Source: Sorex araneus
Taxonomy: Eukaryota > Chordata > Mammalia > Eulipotyphla > Soricidae
Assembly: GCF_027595985.1 (NCBI RefSeq)
Contig: NC_073303.1
Span: 188,497,095 to 188,561,094, forward strand
Direction: 5' to 3'
Length of the DNA stretch: 64,000 bases
Positions 11,148-22,022 of the stretch are shown here, one piece after another (the first letter of the stretch is position 1; every line of letters starts with the position of its first letter). Made by a program: the position numbers and the translations under genes. The notes under the pieces were generated by a model. The model did not search any database and was not told where the DNA came from. It was given only the letters and a program-made list of their open reading frames with translations.

Positions 11148-12291
11148 CTGCAACAAAATCATTGAAGTTCAATTTTAATTCTCTGGGACTAAATGTGTGA
11201 TCAGTTCTTGAATTATAACAACTTGTTAAAAGAAATAAAATGTTCTAGGAGATAAAGGTCATTCAAGTAGAAGAGTATATTAACAGCTTGTGTGAGATCA
11301 TGGGTGTCCCTAGGTTTGATCCCCTGTACCCAGAGATTCTCACATGAACTTACTGGGCATGAGCACTAAACCATCTACCCCACCATCAGGCTGTGTGTCA
11401 TGGTACAGTGTTTTGTTACAAAGGACTTATTTCAGTATGCTTCATTGCTTGTTTATAAATGTATGGTTATTTTTATTTGTACAACCTAAAAAGTCTTTGT
11501 TTCATCAAATTCATACAACGTTATGTTTGCTAGTTATTTTTTATAGTCAGAAATTTAAAACTAATGTTCAGTTTTAGTCAGTAATTTCAACAACACATAG
11601 AAGGCAGCAAAAAAAGCACTGTAAGGCATTTCAAAGCACTGTAACTTTTTATCATACTGAATGTCATCGTAGAGGAACTGGGATAACCTTCAGGATATAA
11701 TGCAAATGTTGTGTCTTACAGCTCTTTTCATCAAAGACACCAACTCAAATTGTTCTCATCCAGTGCTTTTCCTTTAAAACTTTTATATTTTGAATCCCAA
11801 CAAATTATAGCTATTTTTTCAACTACATTATAGATAATGCACTGTCTTATCTCTGAATTTCTAGGGAATTCTATTAAATTACTGTTCTTTTCTCAGTGAA
11901 AACCCCAAAGATGACAGGATTACAATGAACTGTGATATTTTATCTTTTTTATTGGCTTACTAGCCACCCAATGTGATTTAAATTATATTTATATATGTAC
12001 ATATGTAATTTTATATGTGCATCTCCCTTAGCTATTAACAGTGGCATACCTTAATATTATAACTAGATAGGCATTTTCTACAGAGAAAACAGAAGGGCTT
12101 ATAAACCTCTAATCAAAGTATCAAGATATTCCCAGAACATGTGAGGCATAAATAGAAAAGCAAACCAAATGTTGAAATGTGTTAGATCCCCAAATCAGAA
12201 AACAATGTGAAAAATGTTCTTGTTCTTTATTCCTTACACAGAAAATCATCTTCAGTGGCCTACTGCCCATTACTTTGGGGTAGAAAGTAAA
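11148..12291. other. AT-rich sequence with a doubtful SINE remnant
   Basis: Around 11290-11350 the string TAGGTTTGATCCCCTGTACC could be the middle of an old tB-SINE. Nothing else is recognised. The 77-codon frame at 11344-11577 is judged to be chance. Confidence 0.45.
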
Positions 12292-12465
12292 AGAAGCTGA
12301 GCAATTGTACAGTAGGTAGGGTGTGTGTCTTGCCCACAGCCTAGAAATTTAATCCGTGGCATGCAGTATGGTGTCCTTAGCCCACCAGGAGTGATCATTG
12401 AGCACAGAGCTGGGAAGAAGCCCTGAGAAGCACTGGGTGTAGCCCCAAACCAGAAAACAAATAAA
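12292..12465 (+). mobile_element. tB-SINE, old copy
   Basis: GAGCAATTGTACAGTAGGTA head, TTAATCCGTGGCATGCAGTA middle, CACCAGGAGTGATCATTGAG and GCACTGGGTGTAGCCCC end. The A-rich tail carries the insertion site of the next SINE. Confidence 0.8.
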
Positions 12466-12470
12466 CAAAT

Positions 12471-12727
12471 TTATCAAACCTATCATCCTGTTGCTCATCG
12501 AATTGTTCAAGCGGGCATCAGTAATGTCTCTTATTGAGAGACTTACTGTTACTGTTTTGGGCATCTCCAATACACTGGGGTAGCTTGCCAGGCTCTTCCG
12601 TGCAGGCTCGATACTCTTGGTAGCTTTTGGGCTCTCTGAGAGGGGCAGAGGAATGGAACTTGGGTCGGCTGCGTGAAAGGCGAACACCCAATCGCTGTGC
12701 TATATCGCTCCAGCCCTTATCAAACCT
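12471..12727 (-). mobile_element. tA-SINE, full length, with target duplications
   Basis: Body 12482-12716, flanked by TTATCAAACCT at 12471-12481 and 12717-12727, a perfect 11-bp match. The head complement reads GCTGTGCTATATCGCTCCAG. Inserted in the tail region of a tB-SINE. Confidence 0.95.
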
Positions 12728-12749
12728 GATTTATCGAAACCAATGTGTT

Positions 12750-12925
12750 TTGATTTTGTTTGTTTTTGTTTTTGGGTTTGGGGACATAACCAGATATGCT
12801 CAGGGTTGACTCTTGGCTCTGTGCTCAGGGATCACTCCTGGAAGTGCTCAGGGCACTTCACACGGGGTGCCTGACTCAAATTCAATTTGGACACATATAA
12901 GGCATTCCTCCTGCTGGCCCCAGAC
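12750..12925 (-). mobile_element. tB-SINE
   Basis: GTTTTTGTTTTTGGG tail complement, CTTGGCTCTGTGCTCAGGGA, TCACTCCTGGAAGTGCTCAG, ending CTGCTGGCCCCAG. Moderately diverged. Confidence 0.85.
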
Positions 12926-13882
12926 TAACTTTTTTCTTTCCAGTTGACTCATCAAAGTGATATCATGAGTCTTTTAACTCTCTTAAGTATGTGTAAACAA
13001 AATTCTGTTTTCCACTTCTGTTCATCTGTTACAGAAATATGTGTTTGTAAGTGTAGGTGTGTGTGTGAGTAAGTGCATCTGTGCTTCCCTGCAAAATTTT
13101 TGGTATCTTTAATATCAGTGTATACTTGAAAAGCAAAATATTTTCTGTATCTTTGATGCCCCTCGATTGAACAAGCAAATGCCCCATAGTGATTGATTTA
13201 CCACCCTTCATTCATGTCTATTTCAGCACAAACTGTGTTTTAAAGAACCAGAGTCAATACAAGTCAGAAAGCTTTTCTACAAGTAGGGATTACTTAATTA
13301 TGAAAATTCTTGTCATATTCTCGTCATTTTATGTGTAGTCTGAAAAACAGTCTTTATTTTTAAAGTTCAAGAGACAAAAGAAGTATATATCTAAAATATA
13401 TACAATGGAAAAACACATGTAAAAATGTATATATATTTTAATAAAACACAACAAAGTTAGTTAATAAGCAGACTTTAAGTATTAAAACGCTAAAGTTTCT
13501 TAAAATTTAATCTAATATAAACTATCTTGTAATATACTTCTTTAAAACAAACTGCAAAACATGCACAATATTACTTTATGTAACCTAAAAATATCAAGAA
13601 CACAAGAAAAACATACTTGCTAAACACAGTAGTATTGATAAGATAATATATTATAAATATCAGAATGTTGATAATGAACTCTAAATTTATACTAATAGTA
13701 TGAATGCTTGTATATCTCTTGGGTAAAAGTTTTTGTGCTATAGTTCACATTTTTTATAAAATTATAAAATATTCTCAGAGATGTATTTCAAAATGCATAC
13801 TTTTACCTAGCATGAATAAGAGGAAAGTATGTCTTATATGGATATAGTATTTTCAAAAATTAGAAATAAAGAAATACATTTT
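12926..13882. other. AT-rich sequence, nothing recognised
   Basis: A small TG-rich run near 13040-13070 and AT-rich simple sequence near 13380-13440. No gene or repeat family recognised. Confidence 0.6.
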
Positions 13883-14073
13883 AATCAGTTGAATTTTTTT
13901 TTTTCTTTTTGGGTCACACCTGGGTTTTAACAAGGATTACTCCTGGCTCATGCACTCAGGAATTATGCTCCGGGTACCATATGGGATGCTGGGAATCGAA
14001 CCCAGGTCAGCCTCGAGAAAGGCAAATGCCCTACCCACTGTGCTATCACTCCAGCCCCAATCAGTTGAATTTT
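13883..14073 (-). mobile_element. tB-SINE, young, with target duplications
   Basis: Body 13898-14058, flanked by AATCAGTTGAATTTT at 13883-13897 and 14059-14073, a perfect 15-bp match. Tail complement TTTTTTCTTTTTGGGTCACACC; body GGATGCTGGGAATCGAACCC; head complement GCTATCACTCCAGCCCC. Confidence 0.95.
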
Positions 14074-14280
14074 AAAGATGATATTTCTATTAACTAAGCA
14101 TTAACATAAATCAGAAGACACAACTTAGAATACACGAAAATCTTATCAATTATTTCATTTTCTTACAATGGCAAATCTAAGAATTAATTTGCTGAAATTT
14201 CTCTAAGGAGACATGCAGAAAGGTTATGTATGAGCTGTAACCATGTTGAGTTATTTTAATTAACCATTCTAGTGTTTTTT

Positions 14281-14910
14281 TATTTATTAAATTAAAACAA
14301 ATCACTTTATGATGGGATTACTGGTTCTTTCACTGTTGTGTTTTATTAGAGTTTTATATATTTTATATACTTTTTATCTAAAATAGGAGACTATTTGGCG
14401 AAGTTCCTTCTGTTTTAGCATAAGTTTATTTTGCCATGAAAATTACTTCTATTGAACATTATTCAATTATTTTATATCATTTTCTCTTTGAAGTCAAATT
14501 ACTCAAGCCATCTCTGAGGTATTTACTCTGTTTTCCTAAGTGTATGCTATTGATTGTGTTCTCCTGGTACCTAATCCACTTGATTAACTTTAACACATAA
14601 TATAAAATACATATCCAGTTTCTTTTTTTTAACGTATTTATCCAGTTTTCTGACCACCATTTCTAGAAGAGGCTTTTATTACTCCATACACTCAACTTCA
14701 TTGCCATAAACCTCAATTTTGTTCCTTTGGTCTAAGACCACACATTTTCATTATTAGCTTTATTTAAATGCAATAGGTTCCACATCTTTTCAGTTAGTTT
14801 GCCTATATATGGGGAGGTTAATGATTCTATATATAATTTAGGTGTTGGCTCTAAGTACTTGAAGGCTGCCATGTGGATTTTGTTGGGGATGTCAATGAAA
14901 CTATATATTT
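14281..14910 (-). mobile_element. Decayed L1 fragment, antisense, from ORF2
   Basis: On the plus strand the text follows mammalian L1 ORF2 antisense order: TTTATCCAGTTTTCTGACCA, CCATTTCTAGAAGAGGC, TTTTGTTCCTTTGGTCTAAG and TACTTGAAGGCTGCCATG. Many indels and stops; no reading frame is kept. This call comes from memory of the L1 consensus order. Confidence 0.65.
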
Positions 14911-15296
14911 ACTAGCAATCTCCTGGCAGGTTCAATTCTTGATTTTTTTTTTAACTTAAAAACAGCCATTTTCTCAGTTCATCCTCACATGATAAAGGAA
15001 TAAAATAATTCAAACATCAAACATCTTTTTCACTTCTTAGAAGGGTACAATTACCAAGAAAAGTCATCACTTTTATTATTTGATCTGAACCTAATCAAAT
15101 ACCAATTCCTTACCTCTTAATACCATCAGATTCAAGGGTATGTCTTTTAATATATGGAATTCAGAGGAGTATAAATGCCCAGCAAGTAACAAAATATTAT
15201 TTTTTAAAACTTTCTGTGTGTATCAACTAATTTTAGCCCACATTGTTTTCAGGCCACAAATTTTTTATTTTAGAAAATATCTTATATGATACTGAA

Positions 15297-15470
15297 TAGT
15301 GAGTGCAATAATTAAGGCATTTACCATGGTTTCCACAAAGAAAGATTCCATTCTGTTAATTGCAGATGGTCTTCTTACTGCCACAAGGAATGATACCCAA
15401 AGAAGAGTCAAGACTGTATCCTGATCACTGCCAGGTGTGGCTTTAGAACCACAAAAGAGTAAAAAAACTT
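15297..15470 (+). mobile_element. tB-SINE, very old copy
   Basis: GAGTGCAATAATTAAGGCAT matches the head loosely. CTGCCACAAGGAATGATACC and GATCACTGCCAGGTGTGGC match the end. Strongly diverged. Confidence 0.6.
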
Positions 15471-16174
15471 TTTTTTCTCCTCTACACCTCATGAAATGCA
15501 GAGTATATAATCTTTAGTCTCCCTCAAGGTTTAAGTTATAATAAATTTGCATGATAATTGAATAACATATATGGGTTTATGTAAAAATAATTAAGCATTT
15601 CATCTATGCATCTGCCAAACAGGTTTCATTTATATTCATAGCTATTAAAATAGAAATGATCAATAAAAATGTTTTCCATGGACAAGCCATGAGAAATGAG
15701 GTTATTATTTTTATATCATTTATTAGTTTTCAGAAAACTATTATGAAGTGTTGTGTTGCACAAATTTATAAAACATACACTTTAAATTTAGTATAAAGAC
15801 TATAAATGAACACTATCAAAGGAACGGGTTAAGGAGAATTTCTTTAAAAAGTAATCTCTGAAAAATAAGAGTGAATGTTTGTGAAGCCACCATGCATTTT
15901 ATTTCCTTTGGGAGTAAAAAAAATGGAAATATATATTTTTCCAATTATTGACTATTATTCTACAAAAATAATCAGTATAATATTTATCTGTCTTTTTCAA
16001 CCTATTGATGTATGTATATGAATGTATGAAGTTTTATGTATATAAACTATTTGTCAATTTAACTTATCAAATATTAGAATTATGATGTGCAAGATGTTGT
16101 AAATAATACATACTTTATAAAAGTATACAAATTAAGCCTAATAAATTGTTAAAATAAGTGATCATTAATAATAC
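15471..16174. other. AT-rich sequence, nothing recognised
   Basis: Unique-looking, with frequent ATA and TAT words. No reading frame or repeat of note. Confidence 0.6.
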
Positions 16175-16263
16175 TAGCTAAGGTGATAGAGAGACACTAG
16201 AGGGGGTAAAGCATTTTGCTTGCATGCAGCAGACCCAGTCTTGATCTCTGGCACCACATCTAT
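16175..16263 (+). mobile_element. tB-SINE, left half, split by an LTR
   Basis: GGTGATAGAGAGACACTAGA, GCTTGCATGCAGCAGACCC and TTGATCTCTGGCACCACATC form the first half of a tB-SINE. It stops at the LTR boundary at 16264 and resumes at 17839 with ATGTTCCCTTAGGAACTGC, so one SINE was interrupted. Confidence 0.85.
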
Positions 16264-17844
16264 TGAAGGATAACAGTGTCCTTTCTCCCTAGCTACAGAG
16301 AGCTTGGGTTTTTTGGGTGATAACCATCACAGTGCTCCTGAAGTACCTTCATTCTACTGTGTTTATTGGACTGTAGCACTGCAGCACTGTGGCACTGTCC
16401 TCCGTCCTCCCATTGTTCATTGATTTGCTCAAGTGGGCACCAGTAATGTCTCCATTGTGAGACTTATTGTTATTGTTTTTGGCATATAAATATGTCACGG
16501 GTAGCTTACCAGTCTTTGACGTGCGGGTGGGATATTCTCATTAGCTTGCTGGGCTCTCCGAGAGGAATGGAGGAATTAAACCTGGGTCAGCCACGTGCAA
16601 GGCAAACGCCCTACCCACTATGCTATCGTTTTAGGCCTAACATTGTTTTGTCCTTTTTCCCTTGCCACAGGGAGTTCAGGTTTATCTCAGTGCTCCTGAG
16701 GCACTTCCATTCCACTATGTTTATTTGTAAACTCCTCTTTATGCTTTCTTCCCCAATCGGTCTATCAACTTTTCCCCTAATTAGACTCTGTTAACTTGTA
16801 AGGTCAGAATCCTCATAAATCTATGAATTTATATGTATGAGTGAAATATTGCTTTTCTCCTCTCCTTATATCTATTGAATAATTTCATTTAAAGCAATGC
16901 CCTTTTTGTACAGACAAATGAAGACAGTTAATATTATGCTTTTGTAACTTGGGAGTAAATTGTCTCCGAACAATCTGCATTTCAGGGCATCAGCTTCCTC
17001 AACTTAAGTTATCCTTAGTTCCTAGCACCCCAAATGCAGGGTCCCGACGTGGGACTGAATGGACCCAGGGCAAGCTGTGAGCTACCCTGGCATTAAAATG
17101 GGCTAGGCCAAAATGCCACAATACTCAACTATAAGTTGAGAGCACGGTCATGGACAAATGTCATGATCCCAAAGTAATGACAAGATAAGGACCCTGCTAG
17201 GGATAGGGAAGACTAATCTGGCCTGAGCACTATAGTCTGAGATTGAGATGACCCCAGGAGAGCAATTCTGTAAGCTTAGTGTATCTCTTACTGTGTCCAT
17301 ACAAAATGAATAATATTAAGAAGTAGAATTGAGATGTATGTTTAAATGAGTATTGGACTAAGGAAAGGAGAAACGTACCCCCAGATAGTATTTTGCTCTT
17401 AGGCAGGTCATCTTGCTATATGAGAATCTGTCCTAGAAGCAGCATCCCCTGGGAGAAGTACTTTATTTAACCCTATTGATTGTATGACCATACCCATTTG
17501 TAAGCCCCAAGCCCTCATGCTCTGGGATTTTACTAAGCTGGGAGAGTAGGCTGGGGGGACTGGAGGAGAAGGAGTATGAGAGAGTCAGGAGATTGATGAG
17601 AGATCGAGAAGGAGAATGAAGTAGCATGGAAGGTGGGGAGAGAAGCAGAGAGAAAGACAGGAGTGAATGGAGATGAGATTGGAATAAAAGGCAATTGAGA
17701 CCAACCAGCCTGGTCCTTGTTTCTTCCTTCGCCTGCCCATCGCCATTGACCTCCCTGTTGTGGGAGAAGCAGCGTGAGACTACTGAACGTGGACAGCAGG
17801 AGAGAGATAGAGCACAGCTGCCCTGTTGTGGTTATACAATCTAT
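16258..17844 (+). mobile_element. Solo LTR, family copy 1, with 6-bp target duplications
   Basis: The LTR spans 16264 (TGAAGG) to 17838 (TATACA), with ATCTAT at 16258-16263 and 17839-17844. It shares long stretches with the three other LTRs here: GTCCCGACGTGGGACTG, AGTTGAGAGC, GACCCTGCTAGGGATAGG, CCAGGAGAGCAATTCTGTAA, an AATAAA signal near 17685 and the CCAGCCTGGTCCTTG motif after it. It holds a tA-SINE (16372-16638), and its first 100 bp are present twice on either side of that SINE, diverged. No internal retroviral sequence remains. TG...CA ends and a 6-bp duplication suggest a class II (ERVK-like) origin. Confidence 0.88.
16372..16638 (-). mobile_element. tA-SINE nested inside an LTR
   Basis: CTGTAGCACTGCAGCACTG tail complement, GGGCACCAGTAATGTCTCC, TTTTTGGCATATAAATATG, CTCCGAGAG, ending CTATGCTATCGTTTTAGGCC. 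No clear target duplication, because the flanks are two diverged copies of the LTR start. It postdates the LTR insertion. Confidence 0.9.
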
Positions 17845-17930
17845 ACTATGTTCCCTTAGGAACTGCAAGAGTAATCCCGGAGCACAGAGACCCTGAACAC
17901 CGCTGGGAGTGACTTAAACACCAAATATAA
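17845..17930 (+). mobile_element. tB-SINE, right half, split by an LTR
   Basis: ATGTTCCCTTAGGAACTGCA, GAGTAATCCCGGAGCACAGA, GACCCTGAACACCGCTGG and GAGTGACTTAAACACCAAAT complete the SINE whose left half is at 16175-16263. Confidence 0.85.
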
Positions 17931-18315
17931 ATATAATAAGTATCTAGGGTTTATTAGACCAAATCTGCAAACCACCAACAAACATTTCCTGCTGCAGAGA
18001 GGAATCTAATTTAGATACACAGTTATAAGATAAAAATTTGAAGTTTTCCTGGAAAACTTGGAACAGAGGGTTTTCAGATTAAGGTAAGTCTAAAGAAGTG
18101 AAAATGCCAGAAGGTCTCAAAGATCCATGCTATCTAGAGAAACACAATGAGGAATAGGCACTATCAAAGACTAAGGATTCATTCACCTCAAACCACAAAA
18201 CTGAGATCACCAAGCAGGGAAGGGGTTGACGAGAATGAGAATGTGGACAAGAGGTGACATAAGAACAGTGATTTGAATGTGTGGGCACATTAGTGGTGTT
18301 AAAGTACAGTTACTA

Positions 18316-18346
<31 letters not shown>

Positions 18347-19093
18347 TATATATGTATGTATATATATAAAAACCATACACATTAACAGTACTGTGTCCAT
18401 GAAACCTATGATGTAATGATAATAGTGTAATTATCAAAAAATATTTAAAAATGTATAAGTCAGCTTTAGATTGTGATAATAGAATTCTAGCTTTTGTAAG
18501 TAAAAGAGTTTCACTACTTAGAGCATTACTTGGTTAGCATGCTTATTTTTAAAAAGGAATACCAATAAATTATAAATTAACCAGAAGGATTACAGAGTTA
18601 AAGATTAAAAAGATATAATAAAAATTTTATTTAAAATATTTAGATATAATATAATGGAATTTAATATTTGGGGGTGTGGAAATCTATAAATCATAATTTA
18701 TGACTAGCACCTTTTAATAATTAAAGCTTGTTTTGAGAAAAGAAATGCTTTACCCTTCACACAATTCTGCAATGAGAACCACGACTTAAAGAGAGGTTGG
18801 CACAGAAGCAGTAATTTTGATCATATCGCTACCTTGCAATAATGAGAACTATTATCCTCTTATGATAAAATGATTTCCCATAAAGAGAAAAATACTGAAG
18901 CAGAAGACTACTCATCTACTCTCAAATATATAGAAAAGACAGCTTTGTTTCTTTTCTACATTGTGTTTACTGCAGTTAGTGTTGTATTGAATTGTATGGT
19001 TCTCTGCTCACATAATTAAAATCTGATTAATTTTATACAGTGTGCTGTTATTCTATTCAGAAGAAATATATATTTGTGTGTATCTGCATAGTC
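17931..19093. other. AT-rich sequence with a TA-rich microsatellite
   Basis: Positions 18313-18370 are mostly TA dinucleotides with interspersed TATG and TACA. The rest of the interval between two LTRs is unique-looking. No retroviral internal sequence is seen, so these LTRs are not the two ends of one provirus. Confidence 0.7.
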
Positions 19094-20139
19094 CTTATTT
19101 GTAGGATAACATAACCTCACGTAGTTTAGGTTTATTTGGTTACTCCTGTTACAGTGCTCCTGTTCCTCTTTGTTTATTTGTAGCTTCTTTCTTAGAGTTC
19201 TGTTGACTTGCAAACAATGTTTTTCTTTTCTCCTTGAGTCCTTTGCATAGTTTATTCAGAGCAAGTCCTTTTTGTATGGACACAGGAAGACTTAACAAAT
19301 GCTATGCTTTTGTAACCTAGGAGTCATTTGACTCTACATGATATTTTCCTCCAGGGCATCTGTTCTCTTGACCTAAGCCTCAGCTGCCCTTACTTCCTAG
19401 CACCCCCAAAGCACGGTCCCTACGTGGGACAAGAAGGACCCAGGGCAAGCGGTGAGTTGTGTGCTACCCTGGCATCGAGATGGGCCTGGCCAAAGTGCCT
19501 AATGCTTAACTATAAGTTAAGAGCTTGATCATGGACAAATGGTGTCATGATCCAAACAGTGATAACTAGATTTGGACCCTGCTAGGGTGAGGATTGATTT
19601 TTCTGGCCTGAGTGCTGTGGTCTGAGCCTGTGGCAAGATGTTGCCAGGAGAGCTGCCTTGCAAGCCTCAATGTATCCCTTGCTATGTCCATACAAAAATA
19701 ACTAGTATTGAGATGTTAATAAGTTCCTGGACTAAGGAAAAGAAAAAAACCTTAAGAGTGAGGAAGGGCTTTGGAGTGCTCTGCCCTCAGGAAGGGCTTT
19801 CTTATGTTGATTTTGCTACCTGGCTGGGTGTAGCCTAGAAAGCAAGGTGGGAGAGACAAGGAGGAGACAGAGAAGCCAGAAAGAGGCGACAGTTGATCCA
19901 GAGAGAGGCAGGAGCTGGGAGTGCGGGAGATGAGAAAGGTGGAAGATTGAATAAACGGTAACTAATCAGCAACCAGCTTGGTCCTCGTTCTTCCTTCACC
20001 TGTCCTTGACCACCGGCCTTTCCGATCCAGTCCACACACTGCGGTTCCAGGGCACCGAACGCGGGAGGTGAGACAGAGCCGCCTGGAGAGCCCGCGAGTG
20101 CACTCGCCCATTGGCGTTCTTTAGTTTTTTACACTTATT
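19094..20139 (+). mobile_element. Solo LTR, family copy 2, with 6-bp target duplications
   Basis: The LTR spans 19100 (TGTAGGATAACA) to 20133 (TTTTTTACA), 1034 bp, with CTTATT at 19094-19099 and 20134-20139. It shares TCCCTACGTGGGACAAG, GGCATCGAGATGGGCCTGG, CCAAAGTGCCTAATGCTTAA, AATAAACGG near 19951, CCAGCTTGGTCCTCGTTC and CACTGCGGTTCCAGGGCACC with the other copies. No proviral interior follows. The short frames within it (19328-19528, 19638-19838) are artefacts. Confidence 0.92.
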
Positions 20140-20479
20140 TACACAAGAAGTTCTAATTATTATTTATTTATTAATAATAAATTTATTTATTATTTATTTA
20201 CATTTTGTTCTAGTGTTTCTTGGAATAAAATAATTCTTCTAATTCAATAATTTCATTTAGTCCATTTTAATATGATTCACACACAAAAAATGCTTAGATC
20301 TTTAATAGATAGCTACTTTAGTTCTTCATCTAGTTTCTGTATCCGCAATTCAAACAAAATAGATGACAAATTATTTATCAATTTTGGAAGTCTTTGTTTA
20401 GGACATCCTTTTTGCTGTTTACCAGCAATCTTTTCCAGCTCTTATTCCCACGTACTGAAATAGTTTTTATTATCAAATC
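20140..20479. other. AT-rich sequence, nothing recognised
   Basis: TTTATT and TTTATTAATAATAA simple sequence near 20150-20200, then unique-looking DNA. Confidence 0.55.
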
Positions 20480-20660
20480 TTGACTGTTTTCAAACTTCAT
20501 GTAAATGGAATATATACTTCTCTCTCTGAGTTGTCTTCTGTAAATTATGAGATTCATTCCAGGTGTTGCATTATAAAGCAATAATTTCTGTTTGTTTGTG
20601 TTTTTTTTCATTAGTCTCTATGTTTTGCTGAGCAGTGATTCATTGACGATTTCAACAAAA
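20480..20660 (-). mobile_element. Old L1 fragment, antisense
   Basis: CTTCATGTAAATGGAATATA, TGAGATTCATTCCAGGTGTT and TTTTGCTGAGCAGTGATTCA recall the antisense of the old mammalian L1 3' end (AAATGGAATCATA ... GAGATTCATCCATGTTG ... TGCTGAGTAGTATTCCA). No reading frame survives. Confidence 0.5.
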
Positions 20661-20692
20661 TAGACTTGAGCAAGTGACACAGCTTCTTTGGT

Positions 20693-20722
20693 TACTTCTT
20701 CTTCTTCTTCTTTTTTTTTTAT
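20693..20722. repeat. (CTT)n and T-run microsatellite
   Basis: TTACTTCTTCTTCTTCTTC followed by a T run. Confidence 0.85.
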
Positions 20723-20824
20723 TGTTGGATCTTCCAAGCAGCTGAGGAGAGACTCTCCATGGCAACGTTCTCCATCTGGCACTTCAATATCAAGTGCAAG
20801 GCTCCAGCGTTGCTCTAACCCTTT

Positions 20825-20982
20825 GGTGGTGGGGATTTTCTAGGGGGATTTACTCCTACATCCTAGCAATACTCAGTGGCATTCAGGACCCCAGTTTGTA
20901 ATTCAGTAATCAGGAGACCCCATGCTACTGGGATTGGCCACATGCAAGGCAAATGTTTCAACCACTCTATCTTCCTGGTCTC
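20825..20982 (-). mobile_element. tB-SINE, old copy
   Basis: CTAGCAATACTCAGTGGCAT, GGAGACCCCATGCTACTGGG, ATTGGCCACATGCAAGGCAA and CACTCTATCTTCCTGGTC: the complement of a diverged tB-SINE. Confidence 0.75.
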
Positions 20983-21000
20983 AAGTTTATTTAAATTTAT

Positions 21001-21284
21001 AGCTTTAGAGACTGGGCTGGAACCATAGCACAGTGGGTAGGGCGTTTGCCTTGCACAAGGCTGATATGGATATGATTCCTCCGCCCCTCTCGGAGAGCCC
21101 GGCAAGCTACCAAGAGTATCTCCCCGCATAGAATAGTCTGCCAAGCTACCACTGGAGAACTCGACATGCCAAAAACAGTAACAACAAGTCTCAAAATAGA
21201 GACGTTACTGGTGCCTGCTCGAGCAGATAGATGAGCGACAAGAAAACAGTGATACAGTGATGCAATGATACAGCTACAGAGACT
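21001..21284 (+). mobile_element. tA-SINE, full length, with target duplications
   Basis: Body 21014-21271, flanked by AGCTTTAGAGACT (21001-21013) and AGCTACAGAGACT (21272-21284). Head GGGCTGGAACCATAGCACAG; tail is an irregular ACAGTGATACAGTGATGCA run. Note the tail repeat expansion instead of poly(A). Confidence 0.92.
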
Positions 21285-21354
21285 GAAGAAAATCTACAAA
21301 CATTGTGCAGTCTATCCACTGTTATATCTGACTGTAATTAGAGATCTTTATACA

Positions 21355-21533
21355 TTTTTTGTTTGTTTGTTTGTTTTGGAGCCACACTTGGAAGTTCTCA
21401 GGACTTACCCTGGACTTACCCTGGTTCTAGGCTCAGAGATCACTCAGAGAAACAGATGAAGGACCAGAAGTTGAACCTGGGTCAGCTTCATGCAAGGCAA
21501 CCTCCCTACCCACTGCACTATCACTTTGGTCCT
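21355..21533 (-). mobile_element. tB-SINE
   Basis: (TTTG)n tail complement, GGAGCCACACTTGGAAGTTC, GAACCTGGGTCAGCTTCATG, CACTGCACTATCACTTTGG. A short internal duplication (ACTTACCCTGG twice) is visible. Confidence 0.85.
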
Positions 21534-21560
21534 GAGATCCTTATAAATTTAATTCAACAT

Positions 21561-21823
21561 GTGCTTGAGCGATAGCACAGCAGTTAGGGCATTTGCCTTA
21601 GACGTGGCTGACCTGGTTTTGACTCCTCAATCCCATTTGGAGAGCCCAGCCAGCTGCTGAGAGTATCCCATCCTCATGGCAGAGCCTGGCAAGCTACACG
21701 TGTCGTATTCAATATGCCAAAAACAGTAACAACAAGTCTCACAGTGGAGACATTATGGTGCCTGCTTGAGCAAATCCATAAACAATGGGACAACAGTGCT
21801 ACAGTGCTATAGTTTATTTTCTT
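21561..21823 (+). mobile_element. tA-SINE, full length
   Basis: GTGCTTGAGCGATAGCACAG head, GAGAGCCCAGCCAGCTGCTG, TATGCCAAAAACAGTAACAA, GAGACATTATGGTGCC and the tail CAACAGTGCTACAGTGCTAT. Moderately diverged; target duplication not clear. Confidence 0.92.
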
Positions 21824-22022
21824 ATGTTATGAATAATTAGTAAATTTATGTCTTAATGACAGAAAATTTGCCTCCTTAAGTTTTGAAAATAGATTTCCCA
21901 TGTTTCTAGTTTTTCTTTTTAACCTATCATCAATTGCCTAATTAACTTTTGTATGTGCTCCATAGATTTTAGTAAAATTTTTGTATAAATTAAGACTAGT
22001 GATTAAGATAATTTTTGTTGTT

